DNA of 64,000 nt from NCBI RefSeq assembly GCF_900129655.1, contig NZ_FQWK01000006.1, positions 1 to 64,000 on the forward strand. The letters run 5' to 3'. The notes under the pieces are model-generated. The model searched no databases and was not told the DNA's origin. It saw nothing but the letters and a program-made list of their open reading frames with translations. Origin of the DNA: Bacteroides clarus YIT 12056 (GTDB taxonomy: Bacteria; Bacteroidota; Bacteroidia; Bacteroidales; Bacteroidaceae). Position numbers and translations under genes: made by a program. Shown one piece after another: positions 26,664 through 35,723 of the stretch (its first letter is position 1; every line of letters starts with the position of its first letter).

Positions 26664-28061
26664 ATGGCAACAGACACCTATTCAACAGAAAGCAAAGAAT
26701 ACGAAAACTCCCTCGACGCATCATATAAGAAAGGGAAGGGTATTTATTACACCGACATGGAACTGTCTTCAAGAATCATCAAATTCCTGGAGATTCCTTG
26801 CGGCGCCTATATACTGGACCCTTGTTGCGGAACAGGAAACTTTATCGTATCGGCACGGAACTCAGGCCATGAAAATGTGTATGGTTCCGATATCGACGCA
26901 AACGCGATAGCTCTCTGCCAAAGGAAAAGCGGCATAAAGAACATCACCGTGCTGGATACTTTAGCGAACAACGGCAAGGATATCCTACGAGAGCTGCATT
27001 TAAAATCTCCCGTAGATTATGTGATAGGAAATCCGCCTTATGTGCCTATCAACAAGGACATCACCATAGACACTCCCGACCGACTGTTCCTGAAAAGCGT
27101 AAAAGAATCGGGCAGTAACTTATTTATTGCCGCCATATACAGGGCTTTTGAACTGGCCTGTCCGGACGGTGTGATCTCATACATCATCCCCAAAAATTTC
27201 CTACATGTTGCCTCATACAGCAAGCTGAGGAAGCTGATATTGAGTGAAAAAACCATACTGTCGATTATTGACATCGGCGTGTATTTTAAAAGCGTAAGGG
27301 GGGAACAAATAATCATCACCCTGAAAAACAGCCACGTCCCCAACCACAATATCCGCATCTACGGATATGGCAACAATGAATTCATCAAGCGTCTGGAAGT
27401 TCCGCAGAGCTTTTACGACAACGAGATTCTATTATTTGAAAATGAAACGGATTTCCGCATATATAAGCGGTTAGAATCCTCGTATAAGAAGTTAGGCGAT
27501 ATCTGTACAGGTTATGTGGGCAGGGGCAAATCCAAATTTCCATCCGCCGTCACAGGAAAGGACATCCGAAAGTTCTCCCTAAAGAATGCCCCCGTCCCCC
27601 AGAAAGGCAACCGGGTGTTTATTCAGAATATTTACAGCGCCGAGGCGGGTATCATCGCCAGCCTTGCAGGAAACTTAGAGGCCTCTGAAACCGTCACTGT
27701 AATTACAGACCGCGACGAAAACATGTGCCGGTACATTCTGGGCATTTTACATTCCAGACTATGCAACTATTTCCTATTAAAATTCTGCTACAACAATTCC
27801 AAACTTACCATGCATACCGATGCCAAATATCTTAAAAAGTTGCCGTTCATTATTAACAGCCGTACTTTTGATAAGGTAGTAAGCATCGTAAAGCTACTTG
27901 AACAGACCCGATATATGAGTGATGAATGGTTTGAAGCCGTGGAGTCGTTAAATGATGTAGTTTATGAGACATACGATATAGGCAGGGCGGAAAGCGGGTA
28001 TATAGATGCTCAAATGAGAGGGGTGCAATCCGGGAAGTGGGATTATAATAGACAGAAATAG
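26664..28061 (+). CDS. N6-adenine DNA methyltransferase (orphan, Eco57I/TaqI-like)
   Basis: A 465-residue class I methyltransferase. Motif I DPCCGTGNF is at 52-60, the acidic motif II region (YGSDIDANAIALC) follows, and the catalytic NPPY is at 123-126, a gamma-class N6-adenine pattern. The C-terminal half (about 270-465) looks like a target-recognition domain of the TaqI/Eco57I type. No endonuclease is fused or adjacent, so it may be an orphan or half of a lost system. Its stop codon lies directly against the 3' end of the convergent tRNA-Ser. Confidence 0.83.
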   Translation: MATDTYSTESKEYENSLDASYKKGKGIYYTDMELSSRIIKFLEIPCGAYILDPCCGTGNFIVSARNSGHENVYGSDIDANAIALCQRKSGIKNITVLDTLANNGKDILRELHLKSPVDYVIGNPPYVPINKDITIDTPDRLFLKSVKESGSNLFIAAIYRAFELACPDGVISYIIPKNFLHVASYSKLRKLILSEKTILSIIDIGVYFKSVRGEQIIITLKNSHVPNHNIRIYGYGNNEFIKRLEVPQSFYDNEILLFENETDFRIYKRLESSYKKLGDICTGYVGRGKSKFPSAVTGKDIRKFSLKNAPVPQKGNRVFIQNIYSAEAGIIASLAGNLEASETVTVITDRDENMCRYILGILHSRLCNYFLLKFCYNNSKLTMHTDAKYLKKLPFIINSRTFDKVVSIVKLLEQTRYMSDEWFEAVESLNDVVYETYDIGRAESGYIDAQMRGVQSGKWDYNRQK

Positions 28062-28149
28062 CGGAGAGACGGGGATTCGAACCCCGGATACCCTTTTGGA
28101 GTATACACGCTTTCCAGGCGTGCCTCTTCAACCACTCGAGCACCTCTCC
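28062..28149 (-). tRNA. tRNA-Ser (anticodon GGA)
   Basis: The reverse strand folds as an 88-base serine tRNA: acceptor GGAGAGG paired with the 3' strand (one G-U), a long variable arm typical of Ser, a T-loop GGTTCGAATCC and an anticodon loop with GGA between CACGC and GCGTG stems. CCA is not encoded. A TACTTTTG -7 box lies just upstream (28161-28168). Confidence 0.97.
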
Positions 28150-28160
28150 TTTTCGAGGCG

Positions 28161-28168
28161 CAAAAGTA
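28161..28168 (-). promoter_or_regulatory. -7 promoter box for tRNA-Ser
   Basis: The reverse strand reads TACTTTTG, matching TAnnTTTG, 12 bases before the tRNA 5' end. Confidence 0.6.
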
Positions 28169-28282
28169 GAGGAAGTTTTCGAATTTACCAAATGTTTGGC
28201 ATAAATAATCAGCCGAAATATATTATATTCGACCAAACTCAAGTAAAAAGCGAAAAAAGCTTCGATAATCAAATTTAATTAT

Positions 28283-28290
28283 TACTTTTG
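28283..28290 (+). promoter_or_regulatory. -7 promoter box of the structured RNA
   Basis: TACTTTTG matches TAnnTTTG and would start transcription within a few bases of the outer stem at 28294. Confidence 0.55.
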
Positions 28291-28293
28291 CAG

Positions 28294-28418
28294 TACCACT
28301 TATGTACGATAAATGCGATATACGCAACGGGAAGGCATTAAGCCCTCGACGGTGCGTTTATCGCATTTATTGTTAGTACATGAGTGGTGTCAATATTAAC
28401 AAGTCGGGGGCTTTTTTA
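28294..28418 (+). ncRNA. Predicted structured RNA with intrinsic terminator
   Basis: A promoter box is followed by a closing stem (28294-28307 with 28376-28389, about 14 pairs including wobbles), an inner stem (28309-28320 with 28359-28370, 12 perfect pairs, then CGCA/TGCG) and an apical loop of about 26 bases. GCCCTCGAC in that loop can also pair with GTCGGGGGC, which stands directly before a T6 run, giving a competing terminator or pseudoknot. No known family was recognised. The next gene is proV at 28715, so it may be a stand-alone RNA or a leader. Confidence 0.6.
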
Positions 28419-28500
28419 GTTCCCTTTCTTATTATGCATTTATCTTTTTTTAGATACTTGTATAGCCCTCTTAAAAGGCTATTATAAATTTTGTCGTTTT

Positions 28501-28536
28501 CCCGTCTTACTTGTGAAAGCAGGACGGGATTTTTTT
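28501..28536 (+). terminator. Intrinsic terminator upstream of proV
   Basis: CCCGTC (28501-28506) pairs with GACGGG (28523-28528), followed by T7. It could end a second short transcript or attenuate proVWX. Confidence 0.6.
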
Positions 28537-28714
28537 AACCGCCCCTGAACAAAGCGCACCGACAGCCCGTTTATATAACAGAAAACGACAAATATCCCTC
28601 ATTTTTAATTCCATATTTGCTTGTCCTGCCCAGGGCAAACCGAGTTAAATAAACCGCCCCGGTCTGAAAATGAAACGTGAACCTGAACCATTAGTTAAAA
28701 TAAACAATATTATT

Positions 28715-29941
28715 ATGAGTAAAATAGAAATCAGAAACCTATACCTAATTTTCGGAAAAGAAAAACATAAAGCGGAGAAAATGCTGAAAGAGGGCAAAAC
28801 CAAAGAGGAAATATTAAAGGCAACCGGATGTACCGTCGCCGTAAAGGATGCCAATCTCTCTATCAACGAAGGTGAAATATTCGTAATCATGGGACTGTCC
28901 GGCAGCGGGAAATCAACTTTACTACGCTGTATAAACCGCCTGATACGCCCTACCTCAGGAGAAATCATAATCAACGAAACAGACATCTCAAAGGCTTCCA
29001 AACAGGAGTTACTGCAAATACGCAGAAAAGAGCTCGCTATGGTATTCCAACATTTCGGATTGCTGCCCCACCGCTCCGTACTGCACAACATCGCTTTCGG
29101 GCTGGAACTGCAAGGAGTGAAAAAGAGGGAACGTGAAAAGAAAGCCATGGAATGTATGCAACAGGTAGGGCTGAAAGGCTATGAAAACCAAATGGTAGGA
29201 CAACTTTCCGGCGGTATGCAGCAACGTGTGGGACTGGCACGTGCCCTTGCCAATAACCCGGAAGTATTGCTGATGGACGAAGCTTTTTCCGCCCTCGACC
29301 CGCTGATACGTGTACAGATGCAGGATGAACTGTTGACTTTACAGTCGAAAATGAAAAAGACAATTGTCTTTATCACCCACGACCTGAATGAGGCCATCAA
29401 GCTGGGTGACCGCATCGCCATTATGAAAGACGGCGAAATCGTACAGACAGGCACTTCGGAAGAGATATTGACCGAACCCGCCAATGCTTATGTGGAACGT
29501 TTCGTAGAAAATGTAGACCGTTCCAAGATTATCACCGCAAGCTCTATCATGGTAGACAAACCGCTCGTAGCGCGACTGAAGAAAGAAGGGCCGGAAGTGT
29601 TGATTCGTAAAATGCGTGAACGCAATCTGACCGTACTGCCTGTGGTAGATGCCGGCAATATCCTGATTGGCGAGGTCGGACTGAACGACCTGATAAAACT
29701 GCGAAAGGAGCAAATCCGCTCGATAGACACCGTTGTGCGCCATGAAGTACACTCCGTACTGAGCGATGCCATACTTGAGGATATCCTGCCGCTGATGACG
29801 CGCACCAACTCACCTATCTGGGTAGTGAACGAGAACCGGGAATTCCAGGGAGTGGTCCCACTATCATCACTTATCATCGAAGTAACCGGAAAGAACAAGG
29901 AAGAAATCAATGAAATCATTCAAAACGCAATAGAATTATGA
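28715..29941 (+). CDS. proV: Glycine betaine/proline ABC transporter ATP-binding subunit
   Basis: The ATG at 28715 gives 408 residues starting MSKIEIRNLYLIFGK, which matches ProV/OpuAA proteins; an upstream in-frame ATG at 28670 is less likely. Walker A is in MGLSGSGKSTLLRC, the signature is LSGGMQQRVGLARAL and the Walker B ends LLMDEAFSALDP. Two C-terminal CBS domains (about 260-400) are known in OpuA to sense ionic strength. It imports osmoprotectants together with the permease (4-base overlap) and the binding lipoprotein downstream. Confidence 0.95.
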   Translation: MSKIEIRNLYLIFGKEKHKAEKMLKEGKTKEEILKATGCTVAVKDANLSINEGEIFVIMGLSGSGKSTLLRCINRLIRPTSGEIIINETDISKASKQELLQIRRKELAMVFQHFGLLPHRSVLHNIAFGLELQGVKKREREKKAMECMQQVGLKGYENQMVGQLSGGMQQRVGLARALANNPEVLLMDEAFSALDPLIRVQMQDELLTLQSKMKKTIVFITHDLNEAIKLGDRIAIMKDGEIVQTGTSEEILTEPANAYVERFVENVDRSKIITASSIMVDKPLVARLKKEGPEVLIRKMRERNLTVLPVVDAGNILIGEVGLNDLIKLRKEQIRSIDTVVRHEVHSVLSDAILEDILPLMTRTNSPIWVVNENREFQGVVPLSSLIIEVTGKNKEEINEIIQNAIEL

Positions 29942-30765
29942 TAAATATAGGACAATATATAGAAACGGCCATCAACTGGCTTACAAATAACTTCGCTACA
30001 TTCTTTGACACTCTGAGCATCGGTATCGGCAGCTTTATAGACAGCTTTCAGCATGTGCTGTACGGGATTCCCTTTTATATCACCATTGCCGTACTGGCAA
30101 TTCTTGCCTGGATGAAATCGGGTAAGGGTACGGCAGTATTTACCGTGCTGGGACTGCTGCTGATTTACGGAATGGGCTTCTGGGAAGAGACCATGCAGAC
30201 TTTGGCGCTCGTACTATCATCCACCTGTCTCGCACTGCTGCTGGGAGTGCCGCTGGGTATCTGGACTGCCAACAGCAACCGATGCAATAAAATCATGCGT
30301 CCGATATTGGACTTCATGCAAACCATGCCAGCCTTTGTGTATCTGATTCCGGCAGTACTGTTCTTCGGACTGGGCACTGTACCGGGAGCATTTGCAACCG
30401 TCATTTTTGCCATGCCACCGGTAGTACGACTGACCGGGCTCGGTATCCGTCAGGTTCCGAAAAACGTAGTGGAAGCGTCCCGCTCTTTCGGTGCCACCCC
30501 TTGGCAGTTACTCTACAAAGTACAGCTACCGCTGGCATTGCCAACCATAATGACGGGAATAAACCAAACAATCATGATGTCTCTGTCCATGGTAGTGATT
30601 GCCGCAATGATTTCGGCCGGCGGTCTGGGAGAAGTCGTCCTGAAAGGAATCACCCAGATGAAAATAGGACTTGGCTTTGAAGGCGGTATAGCCGTCGTCA
30701 TACTGGCTATCGTACTGGACCGCATCACGCAGGGTATGGCGCAAGGCAAAAAGAAAAAACAATAG
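29938..30765 (+). CDS. proW: Glycine betaine/proline ABC transporter permease
   Basis: A 275-residue inner membrane protein of the ProW/OpuAB type with about seven transmembrane helices and the permease loop EASRSFGATPWQLLYKVQLP that contacts the ATPase. It overlaps proV by four bases (ATGA) and precedes the binding protein by 21 bases, a typical proVWX order. Confidence 0.94.
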   Translation: MINIGQYIETAINWLTNNFATFFDTLSIGIGSFIDSFQHVLYGIPFYITIAVLAILAWMKSGKGTAVFTVLGLLLIYGMGFWEETMQTLALVLSSTCLALLLGVPLGIWTANSNRCNKIMRPILDFMQTMPAFVYLIPAVLFFGLGTVPGAFATVIFAMPPVVRLTGLGIRQVPKNVVEASRSFGATPWQLLYKVQLPLALPTIMTGINQTIMMSLSMVVIAAMISAGGLGEVVLKGITQMKIGLGFEGGIAVVILAIVLDRITQGMAQGKKKKQ

Positions 30766-30786
30766 AACAGGAAAGGAATAAGGAAT

Positions 30787-31638
30787 ATGAACAGACTGAA
30801 AACAACAGCCGTACTGTTACTGGCAGCTTTGCTGGCAACAGCCTGCGGCCACCTCAACAACGATAAGAAAATCAGCATAGCCTACGCCAACTGGTCGGAA
30901 GGTATCGCAATGTCTCACCTGGCCAAAGTAATACTGGAAGAACACGGCTACGACGTACGGATGCTGAACGCAGACCTAGCCCCTATTTTCGCTTCATTAT
31001 CGCGCAAAAAAGCGGACGTATTTATGGACGTATGGATGCCGGTAACCATGCATGATTATATGGAGCAATACGGCGACAAACTGGAAATCATCAGCGATGT
31101 ATACGACAATGCACGCATCGGACTGGTAGTCCCGGAATACGTCACTATCCAATCTATCGAAGAATTAAACGGGTATAAGGATAAATTCTCCGGAAAAATT
31201 ATCGGCATCGACGCAGGAGCCGGAATTATGAAAACAACCGAAAAAGTACTGGACGGCTACGGGCTGGACTACAAACTGATGACCGCAAGCGCTCCCGCCA
31301 TGACCACATCGCTGGGAAAGGCTATTCAGAAGAAAGAATGGGTGGTAGTAACCGGCTGGACTCCGCACTGGATGTTCGGACGTTATAAACTGAAAGTACT
31401 GGACGACCCCAAACAGATATATGACAAAGCGGAATCCATCCACACTGTAACTTGGAAAGGCTTTAGTGAGAAGGAGCCGTTTGTTACCGAACTTTTACGA
31501 AATATCCGGCTGAATGACGAACAAATCAGTTCGCTGATGACCGCTGTGGAAGAAACACGGAAAACGGAAACCTATGCCGCCCGTCAGTGGATGAAAGAAC
31601 ATCAAGCGTTGGTAGACAGTTGGATTCCGACACAATAA
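30787..31638 (+). CDS. proX: Glycine betaine-binding lipoprotein
   Basis: A 283-residue lipoprotein with lipobox ATAC (Cys19) and the OpuAC fold pattern: ISIAYANWSEGIAMSHLAKV, a VFMDVWMPVTMHDYMEQYG block and VVVTGWTPHWMFGRYKLK. The tryptophans at these places normally form the aromatic cage for quaternary amines. It delivers ligand to ProW. The lipoprotein form, and not a free periplasmic protein, is common in Bacteroidetes. Confidence 0.93.
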   Translation: MNRLKTTAVLLLAALLATACGHLNNDKKISIAYANWSEGIAMSHLAKVILEEHGYDVRMLNADLAPIFASLSRKKADVFMDVWMPVTMHDYMEQYGDKLEIISDVYDNARIGLVVPEYVTIQSIEELNGYKDKFSGKIIGIDAGAGIMKTTEKVLDGYGLDYKLMTASAPAMTTSLGKAIQKKEWVVVTGWTPHWMFGRYKLKVLDDPKQIYDKAESIHTVTWKGFSEKEPFVTELLRNIRLNDEQISSLMTAVEETRKTETYAARQWMKEHQALVDSWIPTQ

Positions 31639-31718
31639 AAGATACAAATTCCCTATACGTCCGACGAATTTTTATCACCGGAAGTATAGGGAACATTATG
31701 CTATGGTCGGAGCTGCTC

Positions 31719-31943
31719 TTAGCCGAAATTAAACGTATAAGCGTTCTTTCGCTGCAACTCGATAGTTCCATTCTTTCGCTCTATGCTGATCTGGTCTTCT
31801 CTTGCCAGCCAACCTGCTGCCAACGCTGTGCTCTCCACGCTTAAATTCAGCTTCTCGGCACGCTCAACGATTGAAATCTCAGTTACTTCATTTAGTGCCT
31901 GCCAAACTTTTCCGGCATTGACACCTACAATTTTCTTGTCCAT
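31719..31943 (-). CDS. Winged-helix DUF2582 protein
   Basis: A 74-residue protein matching the winged-helix DUF2582 family: VGVNAGKVWQALNE, then EISIVERAEKLNLSVE and AAGWLAREDQISIERKNG. It is probably a DNA-binding protein, but the target is unknown. It is convergent with proX, with about 80 bases between the two genes. Confidence 0.75.
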   Translation of the reverse strand: MDKKIVGVNAGKVWQALNEVTEISIVERAEKLNLSVESTALAAGWLAREDQISIERKNGTIELQRKNAYTFNFG

Positions 31944-32562
31944 AAAGGTTATTAATAAAAACGGTTAGTAGTAATAATGGTTAGTTTAAGTATATTCATA
32001 ACAGGTAACTGCCACTCTATTGTAAAGAGAATACCGTATCAGAGAGGTTCAAATCCCGAAAAGACTTTCCGGGAAGAAAACAGGAACAGCGACACACGTG
32101 TTTATCATATTGCAAAACATTTATGGCTTGTGCCCTTATGTGCAAACCAATTAACATAAAAAGCGTAAGGGCATTAGCTTCTTATAGAGCACAAAGTCTT
32201 GATATCCCTTTATACAGAAGTCGGCTAAACGCTTTTTTCCTAAAATGCAAAAAACACTGCCACTCGATTGCGACTATACAAACATACAAATAATTTTAAA
32301 AATACAAGCACAATCAACTGTTTATCTTTATGAGTAACGATAAAAACAGATATTTAGGACATTATTATTACAAATACATCGTAGTATTTCCATGTATATC
32401 CGATATTTACGGGAATTGTGAGTTGAAAGTGTACAATATAAATGTGACATAGTTAGAACAAACAGCAAGGGGGTACATCATCTTTTTTCAGAAGATATTA
32501 GCGGGGAATGTCCTACCGTTGACAGGACGCATTATAATTCTTTTCCAACAGCGATTTAATTT
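31944..32562. other. Gene-free region upstream of the DUF2582 gene
   Basis: I found no supported gene here. A tRNA-like stretch near 32000-32060 does not fold into a full tRNA. The sequence is A/T-rich with a few short dyads. Confidence 0.5.
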
Positions 32563-32605
32563 TAAAAGAGGATACACCTATAACAGTACAAACTATCCTC
32601 TTTTA
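32563..32605. terminator. Terminator of the PUL operon
   Basis: TAAAAGAGGATA (32563-32574) and TATCCTCTTTTA (32594-32605) form a perfect 12-base stem with A/T ends, about 90 bases past the stop of the PL8-like gene on the minus strand. Confidence 0.75.
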
Positions 32606-32696
32606 ATCCCGTAGCATAAAAAACAGATATATAAGTTTCTATATTTCAACCTTTTACCATTTTACGCTTATAGCCGACTAAATACAACAAAATACC

Positions 32697-35093
32697 TTAG
32701 TACCTCTCTTGCTTTTTCCGAAAAAATTCTATAGTCTTTTTACAAACAGCTACCGCTCCTATTCTTTCTTTTTGCGGCATATCCACTACTACTCTTTGTT
32801 TATCATAGTTAATTACTATCTGTTTTACAGTTTTATCCATACGCGCATCAGCTACAGAAAAAATTATTTCTCCTTCCTCCTGTTCTATGAGCAAAGTACA
32901 AGGTTCAGATACTGTAATCTCTTTTTTCCCTATCTTTATATTTTCACCAGCACAATAGAATGAAGCAGCTATAATCTTTGAATCCATTGAAGCAACGGCT
33001 TGCACTAAAGTATCATTTCTTAACACAGTAAACGGCATTTTATTATTAGGTACCCCCTCACCACAATAAACAGCATAGCCATAATTGCCATTCTGAACAC
33101 TCCTGCCATGATCTAACCACAATCTAAAAATGGCAGCACTATCCGGTAAATTACTTTTCCCTTTATTCGTCAGATTTCTCTTCAACCAATCATTAGGTTT
33201 TATCTCCATACTATAAGAAGCTATCGGCGAATATTGAGGCAACAAAGTATAAGCAAATCCGTTATTTTGTATCATCCAAAGAGGTTTGCGTTTACAATCA
33301 AGCAGACCTTGTTTTTCGACCAAATTCAACCGTTTTTTTCCATCAAACAAAAAGACTTCATTCTGTAAAGCCGTCTGTTCTATGGTAGTACGAATATTCC
33401 CTTCCAATTCAGGACGTAAATTAGTGACACCGGCTCCTAAAGCCACCATATAATCTCCCAAGAAAAAATAAGACTTATAAGCCTTTATCCCAAAAGCAGT
33501 AGGATTGATTTCCGGCACGTCTTTTTCTTTAGAGGTGGCATTCATTTTCTCAAAAATGAATGCAGCCACTCCATTTCCCTTTCCACTAGTAGCACCCGCT
33601 GCAAAATTATATTTACTGCAAAATCCTCGCCAATTGGTTATCGGCTTTAACCGTTCCATTCCTTCACGAGCAGTTATACCAGGCAAGGCAGTGAAATCCA
33701 TCGCACCTATTATTTTACGGTGTTCATCGCCATTACGTTGCATCAATGTTACACCGTCATTGGTGAATATATTAAATTCATCAGCAAAATTACTTGCACT
33801 CTCCAATCCATCACAACGCACAGAAGCCATATTGACCATAATATGGTATCGAGGAGTTTTTTTGATAAAATCATCATTATTGAAGAACCAGCGACATCCA
33901 TGATACATCCCGGCCGGATAATTTGTCATACAAATACTTTCTCTACCCACTTCCCGTAACAATGTCTTTAATTCCTGTTGCTCTTCTTGCGTGAAAAAAT
34001 CACTCCAATCATTTATAGTGGCTTTCAACATGCTATAGTAAGGTATAGGTTGGTGCTGCTTATCATAATAAACCATAGAATACCGATCTAAACAAGGGGG
34101 AATATAACCTTTATAATAATAAAAATTACTACCCCTATAAAAATTAAGCAATGCTAACGCATTATCACGAGTTAAAACTGTTGCCCAAGGTGTCCCTCTC
34201 AGAACTTTCAATATATTTAGAGCACTGGAAGCACCATGTATGGGGTATCCCCACACCAATGCCTGCATTCCATGCCCCCATCCCGCGCCATCAGCCGTAA
34301 ATCCTTCGTTCCAAAAAGCTTCCATATAGGTATTTTGAGATACATAACTCAAACTTTTCTGAGCTACTTCCGCCACAACATCCACCATTGGTATGGAGTC
34401 CATCAACACTGCAGTTTCCAGTAATGGACGATAAGCAAGAGCATTTCCACCTACCCACCAAACATGATGCCTAAAACGTTCCACACTGACTACATTACAA
34501 TCCGTAGCATCATTACGTAAAGGCTGTGTCCATGATTGCATTGCCAGCCGCCTCAATATATCATGCGCTTCTTTCTCCAATACCGTCACTTCGCATCCAC
34601 TCTCAATTTGTTCCATACATTTCCACAAATTAAAATAGACTTTACAAGCCGCCTTAGGAATAGCAAAACAAGAAGCATGAAAACGATCATTAGGTTGCCG
34701 TTTCAATTCAATGGTACCATAATGCAGTATGGCTTTCCAATAACGTTCAGGTATCTCCACTCCACTCTTCCGGAAATAAGCGGCCAAATCACCAAGTCGT
34801 CCCCATATATCCGTCAGATAGAATCCTAATTTCTGCTGGTCATCAAATGAAACTTTCTCCAACAGTTTCTTAGCCACTATCTCCTGCTCATAATCCACTC
34901 CATCCACAAAAGCACCTGACGTATCCAATTTATCCAAATACTCCACACACGAAGTTTGATAATATGATTTGTCTATATGCTCTATATAATAGGTACGTAA
35001 TCTCTGCATAGCCTCTTCTTTGGAAGCCTGCGCAGTCGTGACCTGGAATAATAGTATCCAAAGAATACTTTTATATAAAATCTTCATAAACAT
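32697..35093 (-). CDS. PL8-like polysaccharide lyase
   Basis: A 798-residue secreted protein: signal peptide (about 1-22), alpha/alpha-toroid (about 25-350), then a beta super-sandwich. His274 and Tyr283 in ADGAGWGHGMQALVWGYPIH have the nine-residue spacing of the catalytic His and Tyr in chondroitinase AC-type PL8 enzymes. Asn217 (WWVGGNALAYRP) and Arg337 (CLDRYSMV) are candidates for the remaining catalytic residues. PL8 members cleave hyaluronan, chondroitin or xanthan by beta-elimination; the substrate here is not set by sequence. It is last in the susC operon, whose genes lie upstream. Confidence 0.75.
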   Translation of the reverse strand: MFMKILYKSILWILLFQVTTAQASKEEAMQRLRTYYIEHIDKSYYQTSCVEYLDKLDTSGAFVDGVDYEQEIVAKKLLEKVSFDDQQKLGFYLTDIWGRLGDLAAYFRKSGVEIPERYWKAILHYGTIELKRQPNDRFHASCFAIPKAACKVYFNLWKCMEQIESGCEVTVLEKEAHDILRRLAMQSWTQPLRNDATDCNVVSVERFRHHVWWVGGNALAYRPLLETAVLMDSIPMVDVVAEVAQKSLSYVSQNTYMEAFWNEGFTADGAGWGHGMQALVWGYPIHGASSALNILKVLRGTPWATVLTRDNALALLNFYRGSNFYYYKGYIPPCLDRYSMVYYDKQHQPIPYYSMLKATINDWSDFFTQEEQQELKTLLREVGRESICMTNYPAGMYHGCRWFFNNDDFIKKTPRYHIMVNMASVRCDGLESASNFADEFNIFTNDGVTLMQRNGDEHRKIIGAMDFTALPGITAREGMERLKPITNWRGFCSKYNFAAGATSGKGNGVAAFIFEKMNATSKEKDVPEINPTAFGIKAYKSYFFLGDYMVALGAGVTNLRPELEGNIRTTIEQTALQNEVFLFDGKKRLNLVEKQGLLDCKRKPLWMIQNNGFAYTLLPQYSPIASYSMEIKPNDWLKRNLTNKGKSNLPDSAAIFRLWLDHGRSVQNGNYGYAVYCGEGVPNNKMPFTVLRNDTLVQAVASMDSKIIAASFYCAGENIKIGKKEITVSEPCTLLIEQEEGEIIFSVADARMDKTVKQIVINYDKQRVVVDMPQKERIGAVAVCKKTIEFFRKKQERY

Positions 35094-35230
35094 CTACTAT
35101 TACTATAAAAAATGTGACGAATAGTATCGAGGGCTATTCGTCACATATTCCTGAAAACATCTTTTTACCTTAAATTAATAACCCTATCAAATCAATCAAA
35201 ATTTAGATTTAAAGTATAGTATATCCCACA

Positions 35231-35668
35231 TCATTTCTTCAGTTCGATTTCCCAAATAGAAGGACCCCAAGTTTTATCCGCACGTTCGAGAATTACCAAA
35301 CGGAAATAACGAGAAGTCACAGCAGGAAAACTTTGTTCAAACCCTTGACCAATCTTGGTTCCTTCGTAAGCGACTTTCCACTCTTCACCCACCTTATACT
35401 GGATTTGGAAACGAGTGATGCGACTCTGATACTCTTCAATGGCTACTTTTGAGAAGGTCATTTCCTTTCTGTAATCCATTTCCAGCCACATGTCCTTAAA
35501 ATCCGTATAGTCCTGAGTCGCCCAACGAGTTTCCATATCACCGTCGCAAGCCAACTCACCGGGATAATCTTCATTGTACTGATTGAAAGCTGTTACTTTC
35601 GGAGCTTGTGCATTTGCCACACTTACCATACCAAGGCAGAAAATTGCCATTAACATAATCTTTTTCAT
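35231..35668 (-). CDS. Secreted discoidin (F5/8 type C) domain protein
   Basis: A 145-residue protein: a signal peptide of about 20 residues, then one discoidin-like beta-sandwich (WATQDYTDFKDMWLEMDYRK near the start, RFQIQYKVGEEWKVAYEG in the middle, GPSIWEIEL at the end). These modules (CBM32 relatives) usually bind galactose- or GalNAc-type sugars, fused to hydrolases. Here the domain is free-standing, between the PL8-like lyase and the DUF5017 protein. A role in binding glycan at the cell surface or in the periplasm is inference. Confidence 0.8.
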   Translation of the reverse strand: MKKIMLMAIFCLGMVSVANAQAPKVTAFNQYNEDYPGELACDGDMETRWATQDYTDFKDMWLEMDYRKEMTFSKVAIEEYQSRITRFQIQYKVGEEWKVAYEGTKIGQGFEQSFPAVTSRYFRLVILERADKTWGPSIWEIELKK

Positions 35669-35723
35669 AACGTTACTTTTTTAATGATTAATAAATATAT
35701 TGGTTAAAAACACTATTCTTACT

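Noticed and set aside
31990..32070. Possible degenerate tRNA
   Set aside because: A T-loop-like GGTTCAAATCC and a 4-bp anticodon-like stem occur, but acceptor and T stems do not pair.
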